Below are positions 7,869 through 15,707 of a stretch of 43,641 nucleotides of DNA, piece by piece. Position numbers and translations under genes: made by a program. The DNA lies in assembly GCF_900112285.1 (NCBI RefSeq), contig NZ_FOKZ01000028.1, forward strand, positions 1-43,641. Direction: 5' to 3'. Every line of letters starts with the position of its first letter. The first letter of the stretch is position 1. The notes under the pieces are model-generated. The model worked only from the letters and a program-made list of their open reading frames with translations, did not search any database and was not told the origin of the DNA. Source of the stretch: Polaromonas sp. OV174 (GTDB lineage: Bacteria; Pseudomonadota; Gammaproteobacteria; Burkholderiales; Burkholderiaceae_C).

Positions 7869-8360
7869 TCAGGCGGCGGCGGAAGAGACGCTGACAGTTT
7901 GCAGCGCGCTGCTCAGCCATAAGTGGCCCCATGCGGCGCCATCGGTTTCGGGCGGAATGCCGCTACTGGCGTCATGACACCAAATTTCGCCGAGGCGCTG
8001 GCCGCCCAGGTCTTGTAGCGCAGTGTCAAATTGCTTGCCGCCAAAGCAGAATGTCTGCGGATAGCAACTGTCCCCCAGGGCCATCACGCCATAGCGCACA
8101 TGACCAAGGTATTGTGGTTGTGCGCTCAGCGACTCAAAAAGTGTCCGGGCGTTGTCTGGCACATCGCCCGAGCCGTAAGTAGAGCTGCAGATAAGGTAAA
8201 GCGTATTGGCAACTTTTCCGGCCTCAAAGATGCCAATATCAAGGTCATCCATCAGCGTAACCTCGATGTCACCGACCAGGTCTGAGCAGGCCAGTTGGAC
8301 GGCTTGCGCCACGGAGTTGGCGGTGCTGCTCATGGTGCCTACGAGTATGGTCAGTTTCAT
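7869..8360 (-). CDS. MioC-like flavodoxin-domain protein
   Basis: A 163-residue single-domain flavodoxin. The FMN phosphate loop is seen at the N-terminus as ILVGTMSSTANSVAQAV, and the isoalloxazine-binding loops as CSSTYGSGDVPDNA and ALGDSCYPQTFCFGGKQFD. The Y in the last loop is the usual flavin-stacking position. The fold and length fit MioC/flavodoxin electron carriers of the cytosol. The C-terminal 15 residues (LQTVSVSSAAA) are low-complexity. Its electron partner is unknown. It is on the minus strand between aapJ and the DUF488 gene, about 87 bases after the latter's stop. Confidence 0.88.
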   Translation of the reverse strand: MKLTILVGTMSSTANSVAQAVQLACSDLVGDIEVTLMDDLDIGIFEAGKVANTLYLICSSTYGSGDVPDNARTLFESLSAQPQYLGHVRYGVMALGDSCYPQTFCFGGKQFDTALQDLGGQRLGEIWCHDASSGIPPETDGAAWGHLWLSSALQTVSVSSAAA

Positions 8361-8446
8361 CGAAGTCTGTGTGGGAAAAGGGCGTCCGGGGAATGAAGCT
8401 GAATTTTAATAAAGCTTGCGCCGGGATAGGGGGCTAAGACGGGTTC

Positions 8447-8845
8447 TTATTTCGCGATCAGCGCCCCCCGCTCGCTAAGCAGTTCGCGCAACAGCGAGCG
8501 GTGGCAGTGGGCCTCGTCCGCGCAGTAACAACCGATCGAAAAGTGGGCGTGGTGCGATAGGGCCGCCAGCAGGTCCAGGCTGCGACTGGCGTCCGGTTCG
8601 TGCATTTCGGCGCGGAATTTTCGTAGAAACTCAGCCCAGGCCACGGCGTCATGATTTGTCTGGGCGGCTTGTGCCAGCTTCATGGTGTCGGCGTGTGGCG
8701 CAAGATTTGGATACCACACGTCGTACCAGTTTTGCGACGCAAATTCGGCTTTCGGGACGCCACGTGGTGGCCGGCGCACAGTACCGATGCGTAGCCCCTC
8801 TTGAGTACTTCTGGGCGTGCCCAGCCTGATGATGCTCACTGCCAT
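8447..8845 (-). CDS. DUF488 family protein
   Basis: A 132-residue protein with the DUF488 pattern: an N-terminal LGTPR...GLRIGTVRRPPRGVPK, a central WYDVWYPNLAPH, and a C-terminal CYCADEAHCHRSLLRELL, whose cysteine-histidine cluster is typical of the family. The biochemical role of the family is not settled. Start ATG at 8845 has an excellent AAGGAG seven bases upstream. It lies just upstream of the flavodoxin gene on the same strand and may be co-transcribed. Confidence 0.88.
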   Translation of the reverse strand: MAVSIIRLGTPRSTQEGLRIGTVRRPPRGVPKAEFASQNWYDVWYPNLAPHADTMKLAQAAQTNHDAVAWAEFLRKFRAEMHEPDASRSLDLLAALSHHAHFSIGCYCADEAHCHRSLLRELLSERGALIAK

Positions 8846-9055
8846 TTTTTACTCCTTCTTTCATTGAAATCTACCGCTTTTGTGACATCCCAGCCAGAGA
8901 GCCGCTGTGCAGTGCCAATGATCCCAGTTACAGGGGTGTGGCAGGCCTTGGCTATGGGGCTGGCGGCATAGGCACTAAAAAATTTTGACAAAAGAATAGA
9001 AGAATTTGCACGGTAACGTGCATTTGGTGTTTTGAGCGGTTAGAATAATGATCTT

Positions 9056-9132
9056 CGGAGTGTGGCGCAGTCTGGTAGCGCACCTGGTTTGGGACCAGGG
9101 GGTCCAAGGTTCGAATCCTTGTACTCCGACCA
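9056..9132 (+). tRNA. tRNA-Pro (anticodon TGG)
   Basis: A 77-base cloverleaf with acceptor CGGAGTG/TACTCCG, D-arm GCGC...GCGC, anticodon stem CCTGG/CCAGG around loop TTTGGGA (anticodon TGG), T-arm CAAGG-TTCGAAT-CCTTG, and encoded CCA. A hairpin TGCACG-GTAA-CGTGCA and a TAGAAT box at 9041-9046 lie just upstream; the latter may be the -10. Confidence 0.97.
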
Positions 9133-9142
9133 ACAATAAATA

Positions 9143-9170
9143 AAAAAAGCCCACTATGTGGGCTTTTTTT
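9143..9170 (+). terminator. Rho-independent terminator after tRNA-Pro
   Basis: AAAGCCCAC and GTGGGCTTT form a stem around TAT, followed by a run of T. It lies between the two tRNA genes. Its spacing leaves only four bases before the tRNA-Arg gene, so read-through processing is possible. Confidence 0.85.
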
Positions 9171-9174
9171 ATAT

Positions 9175-9251
<77 letters not shown>

Positions 9252-9275
9252 AGCCGTCATTTCATAAAGTCTCAG

Positions 9276-9308
9276 AACCCGCATGTTTATTGGTATGGCG
9301 GGTTTTTT
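9276..9308 (+). terminator. Rho-independent terminator after tRNA-Arg
   Basis: AACCCGC and GCGGGTT form the stem around a 13-15 base loop, followed by six T. It ends the tRNA transcript. Confidence 0.8.
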
Positions 9309-9340
9309 GTTGTCTCAGGCCATTTCACCTAATACCATGA

Positions 9341-9403
9341 GATACCGTCAAAAATACGGTATCTGTGATGGTATCTCACGGTACCTCAAACAGAGATACC
9401 GTT
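9341..9403 (+). promoter_or_regulatory. Cluster of GATACCGT/ACGGTATC sites upstream of the integrase
   Basis: GATACCGT at 9341-9348 and its perfect inverse ACGGTATC at 9356-9363 are followed by GGTATCTCACGGTACC (about 9370) and AGAGATACCGTT (9392-9403). Four to five related half-sites lie in 63 bases immediately before the integrase start. They look like binding sites for integrase or its regulator, or arm-type sites of an attachment region. Confidence 0.6.
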
Positions 9404-9415
9404 AAAGGGGCATCA

Positions 9416-9930
9416 ATGGCATTGGCAGATACCTTTGTGAGGCCGGTAAAGCACACCGGCAAACCTGCTGACGACAAGCACACCGACGGCGGCGGCATGT
9501 ACCTGCTGGTGAAGGCGGGCGGCAAGTACTGGCGCATGGATTACGCCCACGCAGAGAAGCGCAAGACCCTAGCCCTGGGCGTGTACCCGGCGGTATCGCT
9601 GGCCAAGGCCCGGCAGCGGCGCGACAAGGCCCGTGAGTTGCTGGCGGACGGCATCGACCCCAGCGCAGCCAAGCGGGAAGAAAAGCAGTCTACGGCGGTG
9701 GCGGCGGCCAACACTTCGAGCTGGTGGCGCGTGAGTTCCACAAGAGCATGGGCGACGCCTGGTCAACCAGCTACGCCGAAAAGTGGCTCAGGGGGCTGGA
9801 GAAAGACCTGTTTCTTTATCTTGGCGCGTTGCCGCTGGCAACCATCACGGCACCCGTTCTGCTGGATGCCTTGCGCCGGGTTGAAAAGCGGGGAATCTCC
9901 CTGAAGCGGCAAGTCTTCAGCGTGATCGCC
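9416..9930 (+). pseudogene. P4-type tyrosine recombinase (integrase), frameshifted and truncated
   Basis: The ATG at 9416 (AGGGG ribosome binding site at about 9406) opens a DUF4102-type arm-binding domain: TDGGGMYLLVKAGGKYWRM, RKTLALGVYPAVSLAKARQ, and KARELLADGIDPSAAKR are diagnostic. At about 9712 the frame breaks: the first frame degenerates into low-quality sequence, while FELVAREFHKSMGDAWSTSYAEKWLRGLEKDLF continues in the next frame. Homology ends around 9900-9930 inside the core-binding region, where an IS3 remnant on the other strand begins. The catalytic R-H-R-Y domain is gone, so it cannot recombine DNA. Its position behind tRNA-Arg marks an old island insertion. Confidence 0.88.
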
Positions 9931-10359
9931 ATCTTGTGGGTCAACACCCGGTGGCTGCTCACATGCACCACGGTGGTGAGGTGGAAAAAGCCTCGGGCTA
10001 TCAGGATGTAGGTGGGTACTGCGCTCAGATCGGATTGGCGCGCGTGATAGCCAGCTTGGCGCAGTAGGTAGGGATAGATCGTTTGCCCAGCCGCACGTTT
10101 ACTGGTGCCTGGCTGGGGCGCCAAAGCCTAAACGCCCATGTGAAGTATGTGTATACTGATTTGACTCCGCCCAACGTGGATACTCTCACGGTCCAGTTAA
10201 TCATCCCGTATGCGCCCCATGAAGTGGGTTCCAGATGCAGCTCGTCAATGTGCGTAGATCTGCATTGCTGATGGGTCGGGACAGTAGTAGACCGCGCCGG
10301 CTCATGCTCAGCAACTTGGCCTGGCGTAGGATGGGACATTGGTTGCTACGGCCGATCAT
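9915..10359 (-). pseudogene. IS3-family transposase OrfB, decayed
   Basis: It begins with an ATG at 10359 overlapping the orfA stop in an ATGA junction (MIGRSNQCPILRQAKLLSMSRRG, then ADLR), as in intact IS3 elements. The frame soon shifts: HIDELHLEP lies in a second frame, and IYPYLLR and ARGFFHLTTVVHVSSHRVLTHKMAITL lie in a third. These match the conserved IDELHLE, YPYLLR and RGFLYL...R+VLSW+ITL blocks of DDE transposases. The region between the first catalytic aspartate and the C-terminus is missing. The product cannot be active. Confidence 0.8.
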
Positions 10360-10670
10360 CGCTTTGCACTCAGCAATCTCGCCTTGGTGAGCGGGCCCTC
10401 TAAAAAAACACTCTCCTGTGTTAGCTGGGCGATCTTGGCGTGCAGCGGTGCAAGGTCCACCGGCTCGGCTGCTTTTACGCCACCACCGAGTGCATCGCTC
10501 ATATGCTCAAGCAATTGCCGCTTCCATTCGGTGATCTGGTTGGGGGCAGCTCGAACTACTTGCACGGCTCGACCAATGCCCTGGTCTTCGCGCAATGCGG
10601 CCAAAGCCACCCTGGCCTTGAATGCGGGACTGTGCGTGTGGCGGGTGTACCGCGCTAATTTCTTGGCCAT
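10356..10670 (-). CDS. IS3-family transposase OrfA (helix-turn-helix subunit)
   Basis: A 104-residue protein with the IS3 OrfA layout. The N-terminal HTH region contains HSPAFKARVALAALRED and PNQITEWKRQLLEH; the C-terminal leucine-zipper-like part contains LAPLHAKIAQLTQESVFLEGPLTKARLL. It appears full length and in frame, but the OrfB partner next to it is dead, so transposition in cis is not possible. An ATG at 10670 is used. There are small deviations from typical family members (GRAVQVVRAAPN where a Y-x-V-HPN stretch is usual), which suggests drift. Confidence 0.8.
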   Translation of the reverse strand: MAKKLARYTRHTHSPAFKARVALAALREDQGIGRAVQVVRAAPNQITEWKRQLLEHMSDALGGGVKAAEPVDLAPLHAKIAQLTQESVFLEGPLTKARLLSAKR

Positions 10671-10846
10671 GACAGCCTGTTTCTTGCCGGACTACGTTGG
10701 GCCCAGCGTAATACCCAGAGTTTCCATTTATAGCGTTGTTCGGATTTGCGGGGCACTTCTGACTTGCGCTACGCGGACGTTCTAATGGGTAAGGGAAATA
10801 CGCTCCTCATGAAAATCACTGTGTGTGGCGGTTCAGTTTTTTGTAG

Positions 10847-10876
10847 TTGATTGATTGGCCAAATGAGCTATATACT
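10847..10876 (+). promoter_or_regulatory. Sigma-70-type promoter of the exopolysaccharide operon
   Basis: TTGATT at 10847-10852, an 18-base spacer and TATACT at 10871-10876 make a good housekeeping promoter. The predicted start of transcription, near 10883, gives a 5' leader of about 40 bases. It stands 48 bases before the first gene, in DNA noticeably richer in A/T than its surroundings. Confidence 0.6.
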
Positions 10877-10923
10877 GATTTCGTACCTATGCGTTTGGTT
10901 GCAGTTTTTTCAGGGGATATGCT

Positions 10924-11559
10924 TTGAAAAATTTTTCTATCACTATAGAAACCACATTTCGTTGGGTCGCGCAGGGGGCATTAATCAGTCTGCTCGCTGC
11001 ATGTGCCGGTTACTCGACCAACTATCCACCCGCACCGGCTGCCGCGGCCACTCAGGACTACAACTACATCGTTGGCCCTGGTGACACCTTAAACATCATC
11101 GTTTGGCGTAATCCCGAGTTATCCATGTCGGTTCCGGTTCGCCCTGATGGTAAAGTGTCAACGCCACTAGTCGATGAGCTCGTCGCCCAGGGAAAAACAT
11201 CTATGGAGATCGCCCGTGACGTCGAAAAAGCGTTAAGCAAATTGGTACGCGACCCTGTTGTGACAATCATAGTTACCAGCTTCGTTGGCCCATACAGCGA
11301 ACAAATTCGAGTCGTAGGCGAGGCAGCCAAGCCCCAAGCCTTGCCCTATAAGCAAAAAATGACCTTGCTTGACGTCATGATTGCTGTTGGTGGCTTGACT
11401 GACTTTGCTGATGGCAATGGGGCATCTATAACGCGTGCTTCGGAAGGTGACAAGCGATATTCCGTGCGTCTCAAAGATCTCATCAAACGCGGCGATATAT
11501 CTGCCAATGTGGAAATGAAACCCGGTGACATTCTGATTATTCCGCAAGGCTGGTTTTAA
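10924..11559 (+). CDS. Exopolysaccharide export lipoprotein (Wza-like, XrtA/PEP-CTERM-associated)
   Basis: A 211-residue outer-membrane polysaccharide export protein. A lipoprotein signal with lipobox LLAAC places the lipidated cysteine near residue 27. The mature part carries the Poly_export/SLBB arrangement: YIVGPGDTLNIIVWRNPEL, then VRPDGKVSTPLVDELVAQGKT, and a C-terminal SLBB with RVVGEAAKPQALPYKQKMTLLDVMIAVGG and MKPGDILIIPQGWF. It is smaller than Escherichia coli Wza, as usual for the exosortase-linked group. The TTG at 10924 follows AGGGG by about eight bases; the nearby ATG at 10919 gives only a two-codon frame. It is the first gene after the promoter and would form the export pore with the chain-length protein. 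Confidence 0.92.
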   Translation: MKNFSITIETTFRWVAQGALISLLAACAGYSTNYPPAPAAAATQDYNYIVGPGDTLNIIVWRNPELSMSVPVRPDGKVSTPLVDELVAQGKTSMEIARDVEKALSKLVRDPVVTIIVTSFVGPYSEQIRVVGEAAKPQALPYKQKMTLLDVMIAVGGLTDFADGNGASITRASEGDKRYSVRLKDLIKRGDISANVEMKPGDILIIPQGWF

Positions 11560-11639
11560 GTTCTCGCTCGTCCCAGTTTCGTGCTTCGCTTGATGAAAGC
11601 TTTGCCGTGTTTGCATTCTGATCAGAAGGGCGCTATCTG

Positions 11640-13214
11640 ATGGATGAACTGATTCGCCAAATATTTACCGCAGCCAAAGGCATGTGGAAGCATCGCTGGC
11701 TTGGCCTGCTGGTTGCTTGGGTCGTCACTGCAATCGGTACGTTCGTGGTGCTTTCAGTGCCTGATAAATACGAGGCATCTGCCCGTATTTTTGTCGACAC
11801 GCAGTCTATTTTGAAGCCTTTGATGTCTGGTTTGGCGGTGCAACCCAATGTAGAACAACAGGTGATGATGCTCAGTCGGACTCTGATCAGTCGTCCCAAT
11901 GTTGAAAAGTTGATTCGCATGGCTGACCTTGATTTGAAAAGTCAATCAAAGGTAGCGCAAGAGGCGCTGATTGATGATTTGATGAAATCGCTGGAAATTA
12001 AAAATGTGGGCCGCGACAACCTTTACGTACTCTCGTATCGAGATACAAGCCCCGATAAGGCGAAACGAGTCATACAGTCCCTAGTATCAATTTTTGTCGA
12101 ATCAAGCCTGGGGGGTACGCGCAAAGACTCCGATACGGCCAAGAAATTCATCGATGAACAGATCAAAACCTACGTGACCAAGCTCGAAGAGGCTGAAAAA
12201 CGTTTGAAGGAATTCAAAGTTAAAAACATTGAACTCCAAACTGCCGACGGTAAGGATATGGCTGGGCAGCTCGGTACTTTGAGTAGTCAACTGAATCAAG
12301 CCCGGTTAGATTTGCGAGAGGCCGAAAATGCGCGTGAGGCAGCCAAACGCCAGTTGGATACCGAAAAATCACAAAATGCGGACATCACGTCGCGCAGTCT
12401 TCTTCAAGAATCTGCCTTGTCGATATCGACGCCTGAAATTGATGCACGCATTGAGGCGCAGAAGCGTAATCTGGATGGGTTGCTACAGCGCTTTACCGAG
12501 CAACATCCTGATGTTGAAGGGGCTAGGCGTCTGATCAAGGAACTGGAAGCACTCAAGCAAAAAGAAGTGCAAGAATTGCGCAAGACTGCGATGGCTAACC
12601 CGGCAGTGACGTCGACCAACAGCCTTGCCTATCAGGAACTCAATCGCATGCTGGCCACCTCTGAGGTACAAGTTGCAGCTTTGCGAGCAAGAGTTGGTGA
12701 GTACGAAATGCGTTTTAATCGGGCGCGTGAATTGATGAAGACCGCCCCGCAAATTGAAGCTGAATTCGCTCAATTAAATCGGGACTATGACATCAACAAG
12801 AGAAACTACAACGATCTGGTTACCCGCAGAGAGTCGGCAACGCTGTCAGGCGATCTGGATGGTGTCGGTGGTGTTGCGGACTTCCGATTAATCGACCCAC
12901 CTCGTGCCTCACCCAAGCCGGTTGCACCTAACCGTCTGCTGCTGATGCCCATTGTCTTGTTGGTTGCCTTAGGCGCAGGACTTGCAGCGGCCTTTATCGC
13001 AAGTCAACTGCGCCCCGTTTTTTACGATGCATCTTCTCTGCGTGATGCGGTAGGGTTACCTCTCTTGGGAGTAGTCACTCTCGTGATGGGCGAGAACGCT
13101 GCGCAGACAGAAAAGACTCAGTTGAAGAAGTTTTTAGGCGCTTCATGTGGATTGCTTGCGGTTTTTATTGCGGGGATGATCTTTTTGTCTTTCATGTCAG
13201 GACGGGCAGGATGA
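11640..13214 (+). CDS. Chain-length determinant / polysaccharide co-polymerase (XrtA-associated)
   Basis: A 524-residue inner-membrane Wzz-type co-polymerase. An N-terminal transmembrane segment (about 20-40) is followed by a long periplasmic part with coiled-coil stretches (KTYVTKLEEAEKRLKEFKV; LDLREAENAREAAKRQLD) and the GNVR-like block FAQLNRDYDINKRNYNDLVTRRESA. The proline-rich exit PPRASPKPVAPNRLLL leads into a transmembrane helix at about 435-460 and a further one near the C-terminus. It controls polymer length and couples export. The ATG at 11640 has AAGGG upstream. The kinase in the next gene is its expected cytosolic partner, only 7 bases downstream. Confidence 0.93.
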   Translation: MDELIRQIFTAAKGMWKHRWLGLLVAWVVTAIGTFVVLSVPDKYEASARIFVDTQSILKPLMSGLAVQPNVEQQVMMLSRTLISRPNVEKLIRMADLDLKSQSKVAQEALIDDLMKSLEIKNVGRDNLYVLSYRDTSPDKAKRVIQSLVSIFVESSLGGTRKDSDTAKKFIDEQIKTYVTKLEEAEKRLKEFKVKNIELQTADGKDMAGQLGTLSSQLNQARLDLREAENAREAAKRQLDTEKSQNADITSRSLLQESALSISTPEIDARIEAQKRNLDGLLQRFTEQHPDVEGARRLIKELEALKQKEVQELRKTAMANPAVTSTNSLAYQELNRMLATSEVQVAALRARVGEYEMRFNRARELMKTAPQIEAEFAQLNRDYDINKRNYNDLVTRRESATLSGDLDGVGGVADFRLIDPPRASPKPVAPNRLLLMPIVLLVALGAGLAAAFIASQLRPVFYDASSLRDAVGLPLLGVVTLVMGENAAQTEKTQLKKFLGASCGLLAVFIAGMIFLSFMSGRAG

Positions 13215-13221
13215 TTCAATT

Positions 13222-14142
13222 ATGAGTAGCTTGATCGAGCAGGCAGCGCAACGTATGGAGCAGCTTCGCCAGGCGGGCGTTGATATGCCAACTTCGCCGC
13301 CATTGGCATCTGCGGTTGATGCAGTCAAGAAGTCTGCGATCGAGGCGCAGTCCATCCCCCTTTCCCGATATGTTGAAATTGATCTGGATGCACTTTCTGC
13401 GGTAGGTATTGTCAGCCCAACTGCCCCTCGTTCCCAAATAGCAGATCAATTCCGAGTGATCAAGCGTCCGCTCATCAGCAATGCCATGGGGAAAAGTGCA
13501 TCAGTCATTGTCAATGGCAACTTGATCATGGTGACCAGCGCCTTGCCTGGTGAGGGCAAGAGCTTTACCGCCATCAATTTGGCCATGAGCATTGCCACCG
13601 AATTGGACAACACGGTGTTGCTGGTAGATGCCGATGTTGCACGTCCTTCTGTAATGAAAAAGTTGGGCTTACCCGATGGCCAAGGCTTGCTTGACCTTGT
13701 ATTGGATGAGTCCACGGACATGTCCAGCATGCTATTGAAGACAAACATTGATAAGCTGACCATTCTGCCCTCGGGAACTCCGCATGCCCGTGCCACCGAG
13801 CTGCTGGCCAGTGATGCAATGATCCGCCTGTTGGATGAAATGGCTAGGCGCTATAAGGACCGCATCGTTGTTTTTGATTCACCGCCACTTCTCCTCACCA
13901 CTGAGGCGCGGGTCTTGGCCACCCATATGGGCCAAGTGGTGGTGGTTGTACAGGCGGAAAGAACCTTGCAGTCAGAGGTTCGGCATGCGCTGGCCACCAT
14001 TGAGGCGTGCCCCGTTAAATTGATGCTCCTCAATCAGGCAAGAGCTGTTTCTAAAGGGGTATATGGATATGGTGGATATAACTATGGATATGGCGCAGAC
14101 ATGAGTAGTGGAAAGTCTGGCTACCCTCAGCATCAATTCTAG
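13222..14142 (+). CDS. Tyrosine autokinase (BY-kinase, CpsD/CapB type, XrtA-associated)
   Basis: A 306-residue cytosolic bacterial tyrosine kinase. Walker A is ALPGEGKS at 107-114, Walker A' is VLLVDADVARPS at 132-143, and Walker B is IVVFDSPPLL. The C-terminus carries a tyrosine cluster with five Tyr in YGYGGYNYGY at 281-290, the expected autophosphorylation tail. It pairs with the separate chain-length protein upstream, as in Gram-positive-like split systems, and regulates polymer assembly through cycles of phosphorylation. The N-terminal 90 residues are variable. Start ATG at 13222 lies 8 bases after the previous stop. No phosphatase gene is visible in the window. Confidence 0.94.
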   Translation: MSSLIEQAAQRMEQLRQAGVDMPTSPPLASAVDAVKKSAIEAQSIPLSRYVEIDLDALSAVGIVSPTAPRSQIADQFRVIKRPLISNAMGKSASVIVNGNLIMVTSALPGEGKSFTAINLAMSIATELDNTVLLVDADVARPSVMKKLGLPDGQGLLDLVLDESTDMSSMLLKTNIDKLTILPSGTPHARATELLASDAMIRLLDEMARRYKDRIVVFDSPPLLLTTEARVLATHMGQVVVVVQAERTLQSEVRHALATIEACPVKLMLLNQARAVSKGVYGYGGYNYGYGADMSSGKSGYPQHQF

Positions 14143-14144
14143 TC

Positions 14145-15704
14145 ATGATGGTGTATGGTCTGCTTTCTTTAAGGGGGCTGCGAACCACGGCCACATTAGT
14201 GCCGGTGGCAGCTGGTATGGCTATGGCGTCGGGTGGCATATATGCTCAAGAGTCCGGTCTGGAGTCAAGTTCAGAGCGAACGGTAACAATTGAGCCGCGT
14301 GTTTCGATCACTGAGACCCTGACGGATAACGTGAACCTTAGCAGTGCCAGTAAGAAATCAGCACTGATTACCGAAGTCAGTCCCGGTATTCGAATGAATA
14401 TTGCCGGCGCCCGACTCAAGGGTTATTTTGATTACGCCTTGAATCAGATTCTGTACTCTGAAGGCGCGTCACCCAATCGATCCCAAAATGCGCTGAATAC
14501 GTTTGGCACGCTGGAGGCTATTGATAACTGGGCATTTATTGATTTAAGTGGCTCCATTTCTCAGCAGGCTGTGTCCGCCTTTGGAACGCAGTCAATTGAC
14601 AATACGTCTGTAAACGCCAATCGAACAGAGGTTTCAAATTACCGTATTTCGCCCTATGTGCGTGGCAGGTTGGGCGATTGGGCGAGCTATGACGCTCGCT
14701 ACAGCCGAGCTGTCACGAATACTGATGCTGCGGGGACATCGGGCTTCACAACGGTTGATGGTGTCGTAAATTTCAAGGGCGACAGTGCCTTCACGAAACT
14801 TGGCTGGTCGGCAGATGTTAGCCAACAAAGGGTTGATTTCAACGCTGGCCGCGCTACCGACGCGGATCGTTTCAGCTTGGGCTTGTTCTATTCGATCACG
14901 CCCCAATTGAAGGTGTCTGCCAATGCAGGGCGTGAAGCAAATAACTACACCACCCTCGACAAGCAAAATTTTAGTACTAGCGGCGTCGGAGTAGACTGGT
15001 CTCCGTCGGAAATGACAAGGTTGTCAGCATCTCGCGACCGTCGCTCATTCGGAGACGCCCATCGCCTTAGTTTTGAGCACCGAACGGCACGCACTGCGTG
15101 GAGATTCAGCGATATAAAGGATGCGTCAGCAACGCCAAATCAGACGGTTGTTGGGAGCCTCGGATCCATCTACGACCTCCTTTACAGCCAGTTTGCATCT
15201 CTTGAGCCCAACCCGACAGCGCGCGCACAGCTGGTCAATGCCTTTTTGCTGGCCAATGGAATTAGTCCTAACGCAGTCGTTGTTAGCAGTTTTTTGACGT
15301 CAGCTTTGTCATTACAGCGGCGGCAAGACTTGTCGTTTGCGCTGCTTGGTGTGAGAGACACCATAACGTTTATTGCCACGAAAAGCGAAAGCTCCAGGCT
15401 TGACACCGTATCGACGGGCGTCGATGACTTCAATAGGTCTGACGTGGTTCGCCAGCGCGGCTTCAGCGTTAATTACGCACATCGCTTGACCCCAGACTTT
15501 TCATTGGGTGTTCTTGCTTCGCAGCAAAGAACATCAGGGGTGTCGAGTTTGCAAGACAGCACAATTCGCTTTCTCAATGTCAGCATCACAGGCAAAGTCG
15601 GAAAACAGGCGACTGTTTCTGTGGGAGTCCGTCATGTTATTTCCAGAGGTACTTCACCTTACGTTGAAAACGCCATTACCGCCAACTTGATTGTGCGGTT
15701 CTGA
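14145..15704 (+). CDS. Outer-membrane beta-barrel protein, PEP-CTERM-system-associated
   Basis: A 519-residue protein with a signal-peptide-like N-terminus (LRTTATLVPVAAGMAMASGGIYAQ) and then alternating amphipathic strands typical of a barrel, beginning VTIEPRVSITETLTDNVNLSSASKKSALITEVSPGIRM. It ends in NAITANLIVRF with the terminal phenylalanine used for outer-membrane assembly. The family (TIGR03016-like) is known from exosortase-A polysaccharide loci, and its role is presumed to be secretion or outer-membrane passage of polymer. The start ATG is two bases after the kinase stop, so translational coupling is likely. The barrel strand number was not computed. Confidence 0.85.
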   Translation: MMVYGLLSLRGLRTTATLVPVAAGMAMASGGIYAQESGLESSSERTVTIEPRVSITETLTDNVNLSSASKKSALITEVSPGIRMNIAGARLKGYFDYALNQILYSEGASPNRSQNALNTFGTLEAIDNWAFIDLSGSISQQAVSAFGTQSIDNTSVNANRTEVSNYRISPYVRGRLGDWASYDARYSRAVTNTDAAGTSGFTTVDGVVNFKGDSAFTKLGWSADVSQQRVDFNAGRATDADRFSLGLFYSITPQLKVSANAGREANNYTTLDKQNFSTSGVGVDWSPSEMTRLSASRDRRSFGDAHRLSFEHRTARTAWRFSDIKDASATPNQTVVGSLGSIYDLLYSQFASLEPNPTARAQLVNAFLLANGISPNAVVVSSFLTSALSLQRRQDLSFALLGVRDTITFIATKSESSRLDTVSTGVDDFNRSDVVRQRGFSVNYAHRLTPDFSLGVLASQQRTSGVSSLQDSTIRFLNVSITGKVGKQATVSVGVRHVISRGTSPYVENAITANLIVRF

Positions 15705-15707
15705 TTT

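Larger units (their letters stand above)
9915..10670 (-). mobile_element. IS3-family insertion sequence remnant
   Basis: An orfA frame and a decayed orfB lie in IS3 order on the minus strand and truncate the integrase at the left. No convincing terminal inverted repeats could be matched. The right end may extend beyond 10670 toward a near-palindrome at about 10690-10712. Confidence 0.75.

Noticed and set aside
7690..7932. Short frames on both strands upstream of aapJ
   Set aside because: They overlap each other and the flavodoxin gene and show no domain or start signal.
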